Below are positions 1-7,743 of a stretch of 12,806 bases of DNA, piece by piece. A program made the position numbers and the translations under genes. The stretch's first letter is position 1; each line of letters begins with the position of its first letter. The stretch is from an uncultured Candidatus Saccharibacteria bacterium (lineage in GTDB: Bacteria > Patescibacteria > Saccharimonadia > Saccharimonadales > UBA1547), in assembly GCA_946480535.1 (NCBI GenBank), contig CAMLKA010000030.1, forward strand, positions 1 through 12,806, written 5' to 3'. The notes beneath the pieces are model-generated. The model saw nothing but the letters and a program-made list of their open reading frames with translations, was not told where the DNA came from and did no database searches.

Positions 1-822
1 TTAAATGATCAGCAAGCCCGAACAATAAAGTTTGACCCAGAAAAAGCGACAAGTCGAAAACAGTTCGTTATTGATAGTAAAACGACCGCTCGAATCCCTC
101 AAAAGCTTAAACACCCTGTCGTACTATTTGAACCAGAAGACCTTCGCCTGCTTCACGGCTCACCTACTCGCCGCCGACAATTCATTGACCGCTTTATTAG
201 CCAGTTAAACCCGCTCTACGGCCCGTCGCTTCGGAAATACGAACGAGCCCTTAAGCAACGCAATAACCTTCTGAAAAGCGCTTACATAAGCGACGATCAG
301 CTATTTGCCTGGAATGTCGCCCTTGCCGAGCACGGCGCGTATATTATTGAGCAGCGCATTGCGTTTATTGAACAACTGAATCAAAATCTTGCGCAGCTTT
401 ATCAAAATATTGCCGGAACGCATGATGAAGTATCAATTCATTATTCACATACTTTTGTAGGCGACATTAAACAAAAGCTTTTGAATGAGTTGCACGCTCA
501 CTTAGACCGCGATCGCTACCTCGGCAACACCTCAGTTGGTCCACACCGCCATGACGTTATATTTCAAATCAATTCCTCCCCTGCTCTTTCGACCGCTTCA
601 AGGGGTGAAGCGCGCACAATTGTTCTCGCGCTGAAATTTCTTGAAGTTGATATCATTGAACAACTCACGGGAAAAACACCAATTGTTCTGCTCGATGACG
701 TCTTCTCTGAGCTCGATGCAAACCGACAAAAGCTTTTAACAAGCCATCTCAAGGGTCACCAAATTATTATTACTTCTGCAACGAGCCATGCAGGTAAACA
801 TCTGCACCACGTTGAACTCTAG
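1..822 (+). CDS. recF: RecF, DNA replication/repair ATPase (5' truncated by window edge)
   Basis: This is the C-terminal 273 residues of RecF, the SMC/ABC-like ATPase that helps load RecA at single-strand gaps in the RecFOR pathway. The frame is open from base 1 with no start codon, so the gene begins upstream. Full RecF is about 360 residues, so roughly the first 90, including Walker A, are missing. Visible hallmarks, numbered from the window edge, are the RecF signature around 41-63 (VLFEPEDLRLLHGSP followed by TRRRQFID), a TSVGPHRHD block at 177-185, the ABC signature helix at 199-212 (SRGEARTIVLALK), and Walker B with D-loop at 228-242 (LLDDVFSELDANR). The ABC signature reads SRGE rather than the commoner SQGQ. 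It is a core chromosomal gene, so the adjacent secretion operon sits in the chromosome. Its TAG stop lies inside the CTAG shared with the opposing gene. Identity is secure; only the start is missing. Confidence 0.95.
   Translation, partial: LNDQQARTIKFDPEKATSRKQFVIDSKTTARIPQKLKHPVVLFEPEDLRLLHGSPTRRRQFIDRFISQLNPLYGPSLRKYERALKQRNNLLKSAYISDDQLFAWNVALAEHGAYIIEQRIAFIEQLNQNLAQLYQNIAGTHDEVSIHYSHTFVGDIKQKLLNELHAHLDRDRYLGNTSVGPHRHDVIFQINSSPALSTASRGEARTIVLALKFLEVDIIEQLTGKTPIVLLDDVFSELDANRQKLLTSHLKGHQIIITSATSHAGKHLHHVEL
819..822. other. Shared CTAG: antiparallel overlapping stop codons of recF and the secretion operon
   Basis: The four-base palindrome CTAG supplies the TAG stop of recF on the plus strand (820-822) and the TAG stop of the 208-residue protein on the minus strand (819-821). 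The two transcription units therefore converge with no intergenic DNA. I found no hairpin followed by a T-run on either strand within about 100 nt, so each transcript presumably reads into the 3' end of the other gene. Confidence 0.9.
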
Positions 823-1445
823 CGTCCGCCGTAGAAATATTCGATTTTGTAGTCTTCAGGTTTAAAGCCGAGTGAGGTAATTTTTTCGAGCGCCTTTGTC
901 TTACCGGTGCCTTCTTTGTCGTAGTACACGATAGAAATAGAGTTAGCAGCCTTTTGGTAGGCAATAATATAATCGTTTGTGGTCAGTGGAAGATATGATT
1001 GGAGCGTTGCCGAAGGAAGCCTGTCAGAGAGTGATACACAGGATTCTCCATCGCCACAGGTAATACCAATGTCACCGTTGATCTCCCCATTCTTCAGTGT
1101 TTGCAGAGAGACTTTCCAGGTGATATCGCTCCCCTCTACCTTGATGGTGAACTTAGAAAACCAAGACTCCGGAGCGTAGGTATACGACCCATCAACAATT
1201 GTTGCATGGTATACACTCTTATCTGGCTCTTCGATAAATTCATAGAGATAGTTACCTAAATACCCAAATGAATCCGCCGAGATATGCTGGGTGTACTTTG
1301 CGTAGTTATCAATAATCACGGTTCGTTCTGAGTTTTGTGTTGAAGGAAGTTTTGGGATAAAGAAATAGATAATCAACATCACCGCAATAATAATTGCGAA
1401 GACAATACCGCCAATCACGAGCAGTCGTTTATTGCGCATATCCAT
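819..1445 (-). CDS. Single-pass membrane protein of unknown function, last gene of the secretion operon
   Basis: I do not recognise a family for this 208-residue protein. A short basic N-terminus (MRNKR) is followed by one strong hydrophobic segment at about 8-31, then a hydrophilic domain of some 175 residues, giving a predicted N-in, C-out anchored protein. The outer domain has just two cysteines, C130 and C136 (ITCGDGESC), close enough to pair, and a Tyr-rich C-terminus ending in YFYGGR. The start is supported by GGGAGG at 1455-1460, nine nt upstream. It begins two nt after the TAA of the lysozyme/CHAP gene, so it is probably co-transcribed and its product may work with the exported hydrolases. 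The topology resembles VirB8-type subunits (one TM plus a soluble outer domain), but I see no sequence motif to support that and treat it as speculation. Its TAG stop overlaps the recF stop antiparallel. Confidence 0.85.
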   Translation of the reverse strand: MDMRNKRLLVIGGIVFAIIIAVMLIIYFFIPKLPSTQNSERTVIIDNYAKYTQHISADSFGYLGNYLYEFIEEPDKSVYHATIVDGSYTYAPESWFSKFTIKVEGSDITWKVSLQTLKNGEINGDIGITCGDGESCVSLSDRLPSATLQSYLPLTTNDYIIAYQKAANSISIVYYDKEGTGKTKALEKITSLGFKPEDYKIEYFYGGR

Positions 1446-1447
1446 TA

Positions 1448-2851
1448 TTAGTTACCTCCCAAGAACGCATTTATCTTCTTGCCCATCTCGCTCGACATTG
1501 AAGCATCTTTAGGTGTTGCGTTTGCGTTGTAGATGTATCCTGGGCTGCGACTATTCTTGAAGGCTTCGAATGATGGATATTGGAATACGGCCACCTTATG
1601 CCCTGGGTTGTAAAGGAAGCTATTAGTAGCGCCGTTGGTTGCTCCAGCCCAGTTTGTTTCAAAGGTGATAATTGAACCGTCTTCCCCTACTCCAACGATC
1701 GTACCTGTATGGCCCGGCTCCCCATTCGCGCCCCCGTCACCAAATGACCATACCGAGAACGGCTGGACGTTTGCTCCGTCGGGGTTTGTACTGGCATACA
1801 CGTCGGGGTTACTTGAAATGAGTGTGCTTGCGACCCTTACTCCGTTAGGAATTCCTGGGACGGCGCCTGGGTTTGGTGCGGTTGTTTCTGCCATCCAGGC
1901 AGCTCCTGCGGTACAGTAGCCGCTTGTCCAGCCACAGTAGAACCCGCCCTTTACCGATCCGGCTCCACAGAAAATACTATCCCATTCGTCGGCTATTTTC
2001 TTTGCCAGCGTGACTGATTGTTCCCAGGTAAGGCCAGTTGTGCTTACCCCGCAGCTACCGCGAGCCATATCTCCTGTATCGTATTTTGCGAGGAACTCTT
2101 TCGCACTATCAATACGTTCTTGTTTTCCGGCTGTGTCGTCACCCGAGCGCTCTACAAGTTTATGGAACACCATAGCCGATCCGTTACCGGTGTTATCGGC
2201 CGAGTAGTCGATAGACGGGTCGCCTTCAACGCCCTTCTCGGCATTTACCTGTTCCTGCCATGTAAGCGCCTTGTATTCGCCATCCCATAGGTAGTTCAAT
2301 TCATATAAAAGCGCTTTATCGGTTTGTGAAGGGTCTGATGCATTAAGGGCGACGCCATTGCTCTCGAGGTAGGTCATTACACCATAACGACGCCCCTGTG
2401 TGTTGCCGTCTGTATTTGTCCACTGAATCAGGCCAAAGCCAGTGTTTAATCTGCTTTTATCAAGACTACCAGTACTACCATGCTCACCTGCCCACGGGTC
2501 AAAAGCGCTTGATTCTTGCTTCATATTACCCATCGCCCCTGCTGCTGCAACTGGGGTAAGTCCTCGTGCGATGAAATAGTTCCAAATCTTCTCTTCGTTT
2601 GAGTTACCAATAAGTGATGTTGGGCCGGCTGAAGTAAGCGCGCCACCGGCGACCGCAGAACAAGAGTCCCCGCTACATGGGTTATAGAACAAGATGTCGT
2701 TCATACTATAGAACTCTTCATCACATTCAGGAGCCTGTGCGGACGACGGTGTTGGAATGAGTGCGAACACAAATACGGCAATAGATACGTAAATACCGAG
2801 TCGTCGGAGGAGCGATGTTTTTTGTGTGGTTGTTTTCTGTAGTGTGCTCAT
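1448..2851 (-). CDS. Secreted peptidoglycan hydrolase: lysozyme-like domain plus CHAP domain (VirB1-like)
   Basis: This is a 467-residue exported, two-domain wall hydrolase. The start at 2851 is preferred over an in-frame ATG at 2884 because GGGAGG lies nine nt upstream of 2851 and nothing similar precedes 2884. The N-terminus is a classic signal peptide: basic RR at about 16-17, a hydrophobic core, then SSAQA with likely cleavage near 38-40. Residues about 84-260 resemble the phage-tail lysozyme fold (Phage_lysozyme2 type), with a GNMKQES motif whose E113 is the likely catalytic acid and a GFGLIQW block. Residues about 280-435 are CHAP-like: candidate nucleophile C313 (GYCTAGAAW), H381 (GHTGTIVGV) and the acidic/Asn site near 398-400 (ETNWAG). 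It has seven cysteines, leaving six besides the putative nucleophile. It probably plays the role of CwlT/VirB1-like hydrolases that open the wall for a type IV secretion channel. Bond specificity cannot be read from sequence. Confidence 0.88.
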   Translation of the reverse strand: MSTLQKTTTQKTSLLRRLGIYVSIAVFVFALIPTPSSAQAPECDEEFYSMNDILFYNPCSGDSCSAVAGGALTSAGPTSLIGNSNEEKIWNYFIARGLTPVAAAGAMGNMKQESSAFDPWAGEHGSTGSLDKSRLNTGFGLIQWTNTDGNTQGRRYGVMTYLESNGVALNASDPSQTDKALLYELNYLWDGEYKALTWQEQVNAEKGVEGDPSIDYSADNTGNGSAMVFHKLVERSGDDTAGKQERIDSAKEFLAKYDTGDMARGSCGVSTTGLTWEQSVTLAKKIADEWDSIFCGAGSVKGGFYCGWTSGYCTAGAAWMAETTAPNPGAVPGIPNGVRVASTLISSNPDVYASTNPDGANVQPFSVWSFGDGGANGEPGHTGTIVGVGEDGSIITFETNWAGATNGATNSFLYNPGHKVAVFQYPSFEAFKNSRSPGYIYNANATPKDASMSSEMGKKINAFLGGN

Positions 2852-2856
2852 ATTCC

Positions 2857-5800
2857 TTATCCTCCCGTTACCGACCAGTGCCATGATTCACCAACATTAG
2901 AACTAAATCCATATGTGGCAGCATTCTTATTTAACCAATCCCAATAGGCATCACCTGGCTTTGTCGCACCGGAGTTGCCGGACGGAAGCTGGAAGTCAAT
3001 GGCGTAGCCCGACTGGTGGTTTGAGTACCCTGGCTTCGCTGCCCTACCAGCAATATCGCTACAGTCTTCGCCGTATGGGTTGCCCTGGTTACAGTTCCAG
3101 GCGTGCTCTTGCGCCGACATGGTACGGAAAGTGCTCGCAATCTTAACGACGCTGAGTGACAAATCGGCGCGCATCTTTTCAATCATCGCGAGTACAGCAC
3201 CAGATGCTCGTGAGTTAATAAGCATAGGGCTGCCGTGCTCTTCGGTATTAGGAATGGCACAAAGCTTGATAGCAAATTCGGTGCCTTGGTTAAATCCTCG
3301 GTCGTCGCGTACGAAAGTAGTACCAGGAGCACAGGCGACGCTGACTGATTCTTCCCAGAGCTTATCGCGGTCAATCGCTGCACCTGCGGTTGAGGTGGTG
3401 CTTGCGGTTGTCTCTTCTTCGTCGTTTCCACTGAGGATATTCTCGAGTTGGTGGTCCATGAAGTAAATACGCTGCGCGGCGCTTTCTTGTGCGCTTACGT
3501 CGCCTTCGACAGTAACACTCGAAGTTGAGAGTGATCCGCTGTCGTCGGTGTCACAGTTTGCACCAGCGTCACCACCACAAGAGGTAGAGCTGGCAGTAGT
3601 CGTAGTTGAGCTTGCAATCGTACAGCCGCTCATCGATTCAAGGTCGGCGTCAGCACAGTCTGCGATAGTGGTTGCAATGTCTGCATTCTGTCCTGTAATA
3701 GCTCCGGTGTCGCCAAAAATTGCATTTGGCTGATACGGCTCACCGGTAAGTGGATCGAAACTGCCAGCCACGAGATCTTCGGCGGTGCTAGGGTTCATAT
3801 CAACATATTCAACAGGCATTCCTACACCCGGCGTACCGGCAATAGTGACAGCGATATCTTCTTCAACGCCAAAGTAACTTGCATAGCCATATTTCGCCTC
3901 GATTGGGTCAACTTGCGCCGAAGCAGAAGTATCAAAGGCCTGGAATGGTGAACGGAGGATTGATCCAAGTGTTGAGATTGTTGAGGACACCATACTTCCC
4001 GACCCCGCCGAACTAATGGCGAGCTTTGAAACGATACTTCCGAGGAAGGTGTATTGGCTTGAGATGTCAAAAGGACTCAGTGTTGCAATCGCCTCTTCTC
4101 GATATTCATTATCTACCTGAGCGGAAATCGCCGAGAAGCCACGAGCTTGAGATTTTGTAAGGACTGCCGCACCGCCACCGAGTGCTGCGAGTGAGAAGGT
4201 GGCGAATAGTCCGGCGCCGAGTGCGTCGCCAAGTTCAACACCTTCCGCATCTTCATAGATATTTCCAAGAAGCCCTGCTACTAAGCCGAATGCACCTTCG
4301 GCAATCATGTCGAGTGCGCCGGTCTGTTCGAGAAGCAGCATGATTGCTTCGATTGCACCAATCGCAATCAATACCTTACCCATCGCCTGGAGGGCCACCT
4401 TTACGGCAGCAGCAACTCCACCCGTTGCGGCACCAGCAGCAGCTGTAATACCAGCCGAAGCAACAGCCGCTTGGGGGCTATTGATCATATTACAGGTCTG
4501 TTTCACTCCAGGATTGTTTGCTATCTGTGAAGAGGCTTGAATAGCGGGATTGCTATACAGCGAGTAGCCAGGTGTGTATTTCGATGGCTTGAGCATTGCG
4601 CCGGTTGCAGCACCGGTTGCCGCGAGGAGGACAGACGAGTCGACGGCGGCCTTCATTGTATCCTCCCCTTCTACTTTGTAGCGATCGGTCAAGGTTTTTC
4701 CGAGCGCTGACATTTGCTCGGGTTTGGCTTCATTTGCACGAAGCATGTCGCTTGCGGAAAGAATAAAGTTACTCGTAAGCGCTACTACCTGGGCAAGTTG
4801 AATAGCGCGAATAGTGCCGGCAGCAAACGTCGGCATGGCAATACCCATACACACACCTGTTCCTACGAGAAGGATTGGGTCACCACCCGTTTTCTTCACC
4901 TTATCGGCGCTACGCTGGAAAAGAAGCTTCGCTCGCTCTTTAAACGTTTGCTTTGCGGCTGAATCTGTACTTCCTTCACCCCCCACCTTCGTAAGCGCCG
5001 AAACCTTTTCTTTTGCGGTCTCCTCTGTGAATTCAGGGTCTGCCATGACACCGCCGTCTTTTTTTGCTCCCCACTTATTGAGGATTTTCTTCATAAACCC
5101 ACCGGTATACGACATATACCGAGTGTTATAAGCGTTCTTGAATGTTTTCCTGAAGCTTGCGTTGTTTCTGTATTCATCAACAAACTTATTGGCTGCAATA
5201 ATTTTCTCTTCACCCTGTTGCGTCGTGTATTTGTAATGGGTAGGGTTTGTTTCCATATATCCCGTACCATCGACATCAATAGGGTTACCGTTTGCGTCGA
5301 CAGCAACAATCCCCTTCTTGGCCATTGTACTGAGCATAATCTTTGGCATTTTTGTATTACGACAAAGCGAGAGCTTTGTATCACAAGGGCCGTTATCGGT
5401 CATTTTTTGCTGCAGCTTTGCAACAAGGCGTCGCTCAAGGAGTGTACCTCGGGCGTCATTTTCAGCCACGGCTCCCATCGAGAGGCTTGGAAGGAGCATC
5501 GTTGGAAGCCATCCACCTAGAAGGAAGATGATAATCCCGATAATCCCACCAATACCAAGAAGCGGCGCCGCGCGCTTAAGGGTTATGTTGGTGATGAATT
5601 TCCTTGAACCCGAGGTTACGGGCTGTGGAGCGGTGCGGTCGGCCCATGAAGCTCCTGGTGCACCTTGCGCTTCTTGCTCTGCCATTCGAGCTCGTTCGAT
5701 ATTTTCATCTTCTTGGCCTGAGTCGGCGGTCTGGTCGTAATTGTTTGCAATACTATCGAAAGCTGCTTTTTCCTCAGCCTGCGCAATATCATTAAAACGA

Positions 5801-5874
5801 CGGTCATAATCTTGCTGACCTGGATTGAGTTTGTCCTCTTGTTTATTGTCGCCCGGAGTGAAAGTCGTTGGCAT
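2857..5874 (-). CDS. Large membrane protein with C-terminal M15/VanY-type D,D-peptidase domain
   Basis: This is a 1005-residue mosaic. Residues 1-100 are hydrophilic and charged (predicted cytoplasmic). A strong TM lies at about 103-130. A soluble stretch to about 330 carries C164 and C171. Several Ala/Gly-rich hydrophobic segments follow between about 332 and 575. Then come a long exported region with a Ser/Thr/Asp-rich linker (about 735-840) and an M15B peptidase domain at about 885-1003. M15 hallmarks are present: R917 (STFRT), the SNHQSGYAIDF motif giving zinc ligands H953 and D960, and GESWHW giving catalytic E996 and zinc ligand H999. The family cleaves D-Ala-D-Ala or related peptide cross-bridge bonds. 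Canonical VanY-type enzymes are about 200-300 residues, so this is a large fusion. It sits between virB4 and the lysozyme/CHAP gene, suggesting a channel-linked wall remodeller. The ribosome site is weak (AGG about eight nt upstream). The number of membrane passes is uncertain. Confidence 0.88.
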   Translation of the reverse strand: MPTTFTPGDNKQEDKLNPGQQDYDRRFNDIAQAEEKAAFDSIANNYDQTADSGQEDENIERARMAEQEAQGAPGASWADRTAPQPVTSGSRKFITNITLKRAAPLLGIGGIIGIIIFLLGGWLPTMLLPSLSMGAVAENDARGTLLERRLVAKLQQKMTDNGPCDTKLSLCRNTKMPKIMLSTMAKKGIVAVDANGNPIDVDGTGYMETNPTHYKYTTQQGEEKIIAANKFVDEYRNNASFRKTFKNAYNTRYMSYTGGFMKKILNKWGAKKDGGVMADPEFTEETAKEKVSALTKVGGEGSTDSAAKQTFKERAKLLFQRSADKVKKTGGDPILLVGTGVCMGIAMPTFAAGTIRAIQLAQVVALTSNFILSASDMLRANEAKPEQMSALGKTLTDRYKVEGEDTMKAAVDSSVLLAATGAATGAMLKPSKYTPGYSLYSNPAIQASSQIANNPGVKQTCNMINSPQAAVASAGITAAAGAATGGVAAAVKVALQAMGKVLIAIGAIEAIMLLLEQTGALDMIAEGAFGLVAGLLGNIYEDAEGVELGDALGAGLFATFSLAALGGGAAVLTKSQARGFSAISAQVDNEYREEAIATLSPFDISSQYTFLGSIVSKLAISSAGSGSMVSSTISTLGSILRSPFQAFDTSASAQVDPIEAKYGYASYFGVEEDIAVTIAGTPGVGMPVEYVDMNPSTAEDLVAGSFDPLTGEPYQPNAIFGDTGAITGQNADIATTIADCADADLESMSGCTIASSTTTTASSTSCGGDAGANCDTDDSGSLSTSSVTVEGDVSAQESAAQRIYFMDHQLENILSGNDEEETTASTTSTAGAAIDRDKLWEESVSVACAPGTTFVRDDRGFNQGTEFAIKLCAIPNTEEHGSPMLINSRASGAVLAMIEKMRADLSLSVVKIASTFRTMSAQEHAWNCNQGNPYGEDCSDIAGRAAKPGYSNHQSGYAIDFQLPSGNSGATKPGDAYWDWLNKNAATYGFSSNVGESWHWSVTGG
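2861..2866 (-). promoter_or_regulatory. Shine-Dalgarno site that fixes the start of the lysozyme/CHAP gene
   Basis: GGGAGG on the minus strand, nine nt before the ATG at 2851, lies inside the last codons of the 1005-residue membrane peptidase gene. It favours 2851 over the upstream in-frame ATG at 2884, which would add 11 residues before the signal peptide and has no purine-rich site. Two other operon genes have the same core at the same spacing: GGGAGG at 1455-1460 for the 208-residue protein and GGAGG at 7753-7757 for virB4. Confidence 0.75.
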
Positions 5875-5895
5875 ACTTAGGACCTATTATACGCC

Positions 5896-7743
5896 TTAGG
5901 CGCCGTTTTGTACCCCTGTTGGACCTTGTTGAGAAAGTGCCTGTGGGTTGGTAGTAATAAGTTGCTGTTCGGTTGGTGACGCTTGAATTTGAATATGGAC
6001 GTGGCTTTGGCCGGCAAAGAAGAGGCCCTGACCAATTGGGAAGTTCGCTAAACGCTTCTTTTCTTCTTCGGTAAGTTTGAATACATCAGAAAGCACATCA
6101 ACCGCACTTGAAGATTGCTTCAGAAGAAGTTGCATTGAACTGTTGGCGACGATTGCGCGCCCCATCTTGCTACTCATGAAGTCTTCGACGTCTTGGGTGA
6201 TAGTAGTAAGTCCAAGGAAATACTTACGAGCGCGCTTTGCGAGGCTAAAGAGGAAGTTTGCAGAATCGTCATACTTCATAAGCTGCCATGCCTCGTCGAC
6301 GATGAGCATTCGCTTACGCTGGTCGGTGCGGGTAACGTTCCAAATGTGACTCAACACAATGTACATTGCAACCGGGCGAAGCTCGTCTTCGAGGTCACGA
6401 ATATTAAACACTACCATCGGGTTATTAATGTCGATGTTCGACTGTTGGCTAAAGATACCCGCGAATGTACCCGTCGTGTACTTACGAAGGCGCTGTGCGA
6501 GTGCTGGGCCGCTTCCGCCCATGTGAAGCAGTGTGTCGTAGAGGTCTGAAATGGTTGGTGGTGGTGAGTTGTGTGTCAGTGGGTCGCTGGTAATACCGAC
6601 ACGTGCATACGTATCGATAAGTGCTTGGTCGAGGTCGGCTTCCTCTGCTGGTGTTAACGCTGACATTGCGACACCCGCTGCAGTTACTTGTGAGCCACCA
6701 AGCATAAGGCGGAAGAGTCCGTGAAGGGTTACAAGGTTGGCACGAAGTGCGTCATCGGCCTCATCGCTATCAATCACACGAGGAAGATCAAACGGATTAA
6801 TACGAGTTTGCGAGTTAAGACTCAACCGAATATAAGAGCCCCCTACTGCATCGGCAAGCTTCTGATACTCGTTCTCAGGGTCGATAATAATCACTTCAGA
6901 ACCAAGCATCATGCTGCGGAGTGCTTCAAGCTTCACGGTAAATGACTTACCTGCACCAGACTTCGCGAAGACCACCATGTTGGCATTCTCAAGACGGAAA
7001 CGGTCGAAAATAACGAGCCCGTTATTGTGCATGTTAATTCCATAGAGAATACCTTGGTTGTCGGTAAGGTCGGCGCTGGTGAATGGGAAGCTGGTGCTAA
7101 TAGCACCGGTATTCATGTTGCGACGAATTTGTAGTTGGTCGGAAAGTTGCGGCACTGAACTATTAAGCCCCTGCTCTTGTTGAGAAGAAGCAACCTTACT
7201 AAACACCATTTGTTGGCCAAAGATGGTTTCAATCTTTTGCTGGACGAAGTTAAGCTCATCCATGCTATCGGCCCAGAGAGTAACATACAAACCATAACGG
7301 AAGAAGCGCTCGGCGCCCACCTGAATTTGGTCACGAAGTTCCTCGGCGTCATTAATAGCCGCTTCAAGGGCTGGGTCACGAACCCTTCCCTTTTCACTGT
7401 TAATTGAAGCAGAAGCCTCGAGCTGGGTTACCTTTTTACGAAGGTTGTTCAGTACCACTTGGCTTTCAACCGGGTAGATATACATACTGACATCGAGTAC
7501 TTCGTCGATGTTAATAAGCGGACTCAACCAACCAGTGTAGATTTGGCGAGGATAGCCGTACACATAAAGGGTTCGCCCGTACTTTGTTCCAAGGCGGAAG
7601 TGTGAGGCGTGAATTTCAATGCTACTTGGAGCAATGAGGTCGCGGAGGGTTGAGACACCCTTAAGGAATGCCTGCTCGACTTCAGCCTGCTCGCGTGCTT
7701 GTTGTTCGGCTGCAATATCAACAGCAGATTTTTGTTTTGCCAT
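5896..7743 (-). CDS. virB4: VirB4/TraC-type type IV secretion ATPase
   Basis: This 615-residue ATPase is the expected cytoplasmic motor of a type IV secretion or conjugation-like channel. The N-terminal domain (about 30-200) matches the VirB4 layout, with conserved-looking IYTGWLSPL near 68-76 and a long helical insert. The RecA-like domain follows: Walker A at 260-267 (AKSGAGKS, K266), a DPENEY block at 288-293, RINPFDLP at 314-321, Walker B at 481-486 (IVDEAW) and a TQDVEDF block at 516-522. The first Walker A glycine is Ala here, a variation I would expect to be tolerated in this family. The protein has no cysteine. The last 25 residues are Gln/Pro-rich, like tails in the neighbouring proteins. 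Its ATG overlaps the upstream TAA by one base (TAATG), and GGAGG lies nine nt upstream within the preceding gene, suggesting translational coupling. Full length for the family is about 600-850 residues, so this is a compact member. Confidence 0.93.
   Translation of the reverse strand: MAKQKSAVDIAAEQQAREQAEVEQAFLKGVSTLRDLIAPSSIEIHASHFRLGTKYGRTLYVYGYPRQIYTGWLSPLINIDEVLDVSMYIYPVESQVVLNNLRKKVTQLEASASINSEKGRVRDPALEAAINDAEELRDQIQVGAERFFRYGLYVTLWADSMDELNFVQQKIETIFGQQMVFSKVASSQQEQGLNSSVPQLSDQLQIRRNMNTGAISTSFPFTSADLTDNQGILYGINMHNNGLVIFDRFRLENANMVVFAKSGAGKSFTVKLEALRSMMLGSEVIIIDPENEYQKLADAVGGSYIRLSLNSQTRINPFDLPRVIDSDEADDALRANLVTLHGLFRLMLGGSQVTAAGVAMSALTPAEEADLDQALIDTYARVGITSDPLTHNSPPPTISDLYDTLLHMGGSGPALAQRLRKYTTGTFAGIFSQQSNIDINNPMVVFNIRDLEDELRPVAMYIVLSHIWNVTRTDQRKRMLIVDEAWQLMKYDDSANFLFSLAKRARKYFLGLTTITQDVEDFMSSKMGRAIVANSSMQLLLKQSSSAVDVLSDVFKLTEEEKKRLANFPIGQGLFFAGQSHVHIQIQASPTEQQLITTNPQALSQQGPTGVQNGA

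Noticed and set aside
840..900. A T-run at about 880-886 (taatttttt) as a possible terminator for recF.
   Set aside because: No inverted repeat precedes it, and it lies within the coding sequence of the opposing gene.
2852..2884. The longer form of the lysozyme/CHAP protein, starting at the ATG at 2884.
   Set aside because: No ribosome-binding sequence precedes it, it would overlap the upstream gene by 28 nt, and it adds 11 residues before an otherwise normal signal peptide. The ATG at 2851 has GGGAGG nine nt upstream.
5886..5891. A perfect TATAAT on the minus strand between virB4 and the M15 membrane protein gene, a possible internal promoter.
   Set aside because: No TTGACA-like -35 element at 16-18 nt spacing (the sites read GTACAA, GGTACA and GGGTAC), no extended TGn, and initiation there would leave a leader of only a few bases. 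The gene gap is 21 nt in a tight operon, so chance is more likely.
5896..7743. The Ala at the first Walker A position (AKSGAGKS) of VirB4 as a sign of an inactive ATPase.
   Set aside because: The essential G-K-S core and the Walker B DE pair are intact. Substitution at the first Gly is a mild variation I would expect to be tolerated.
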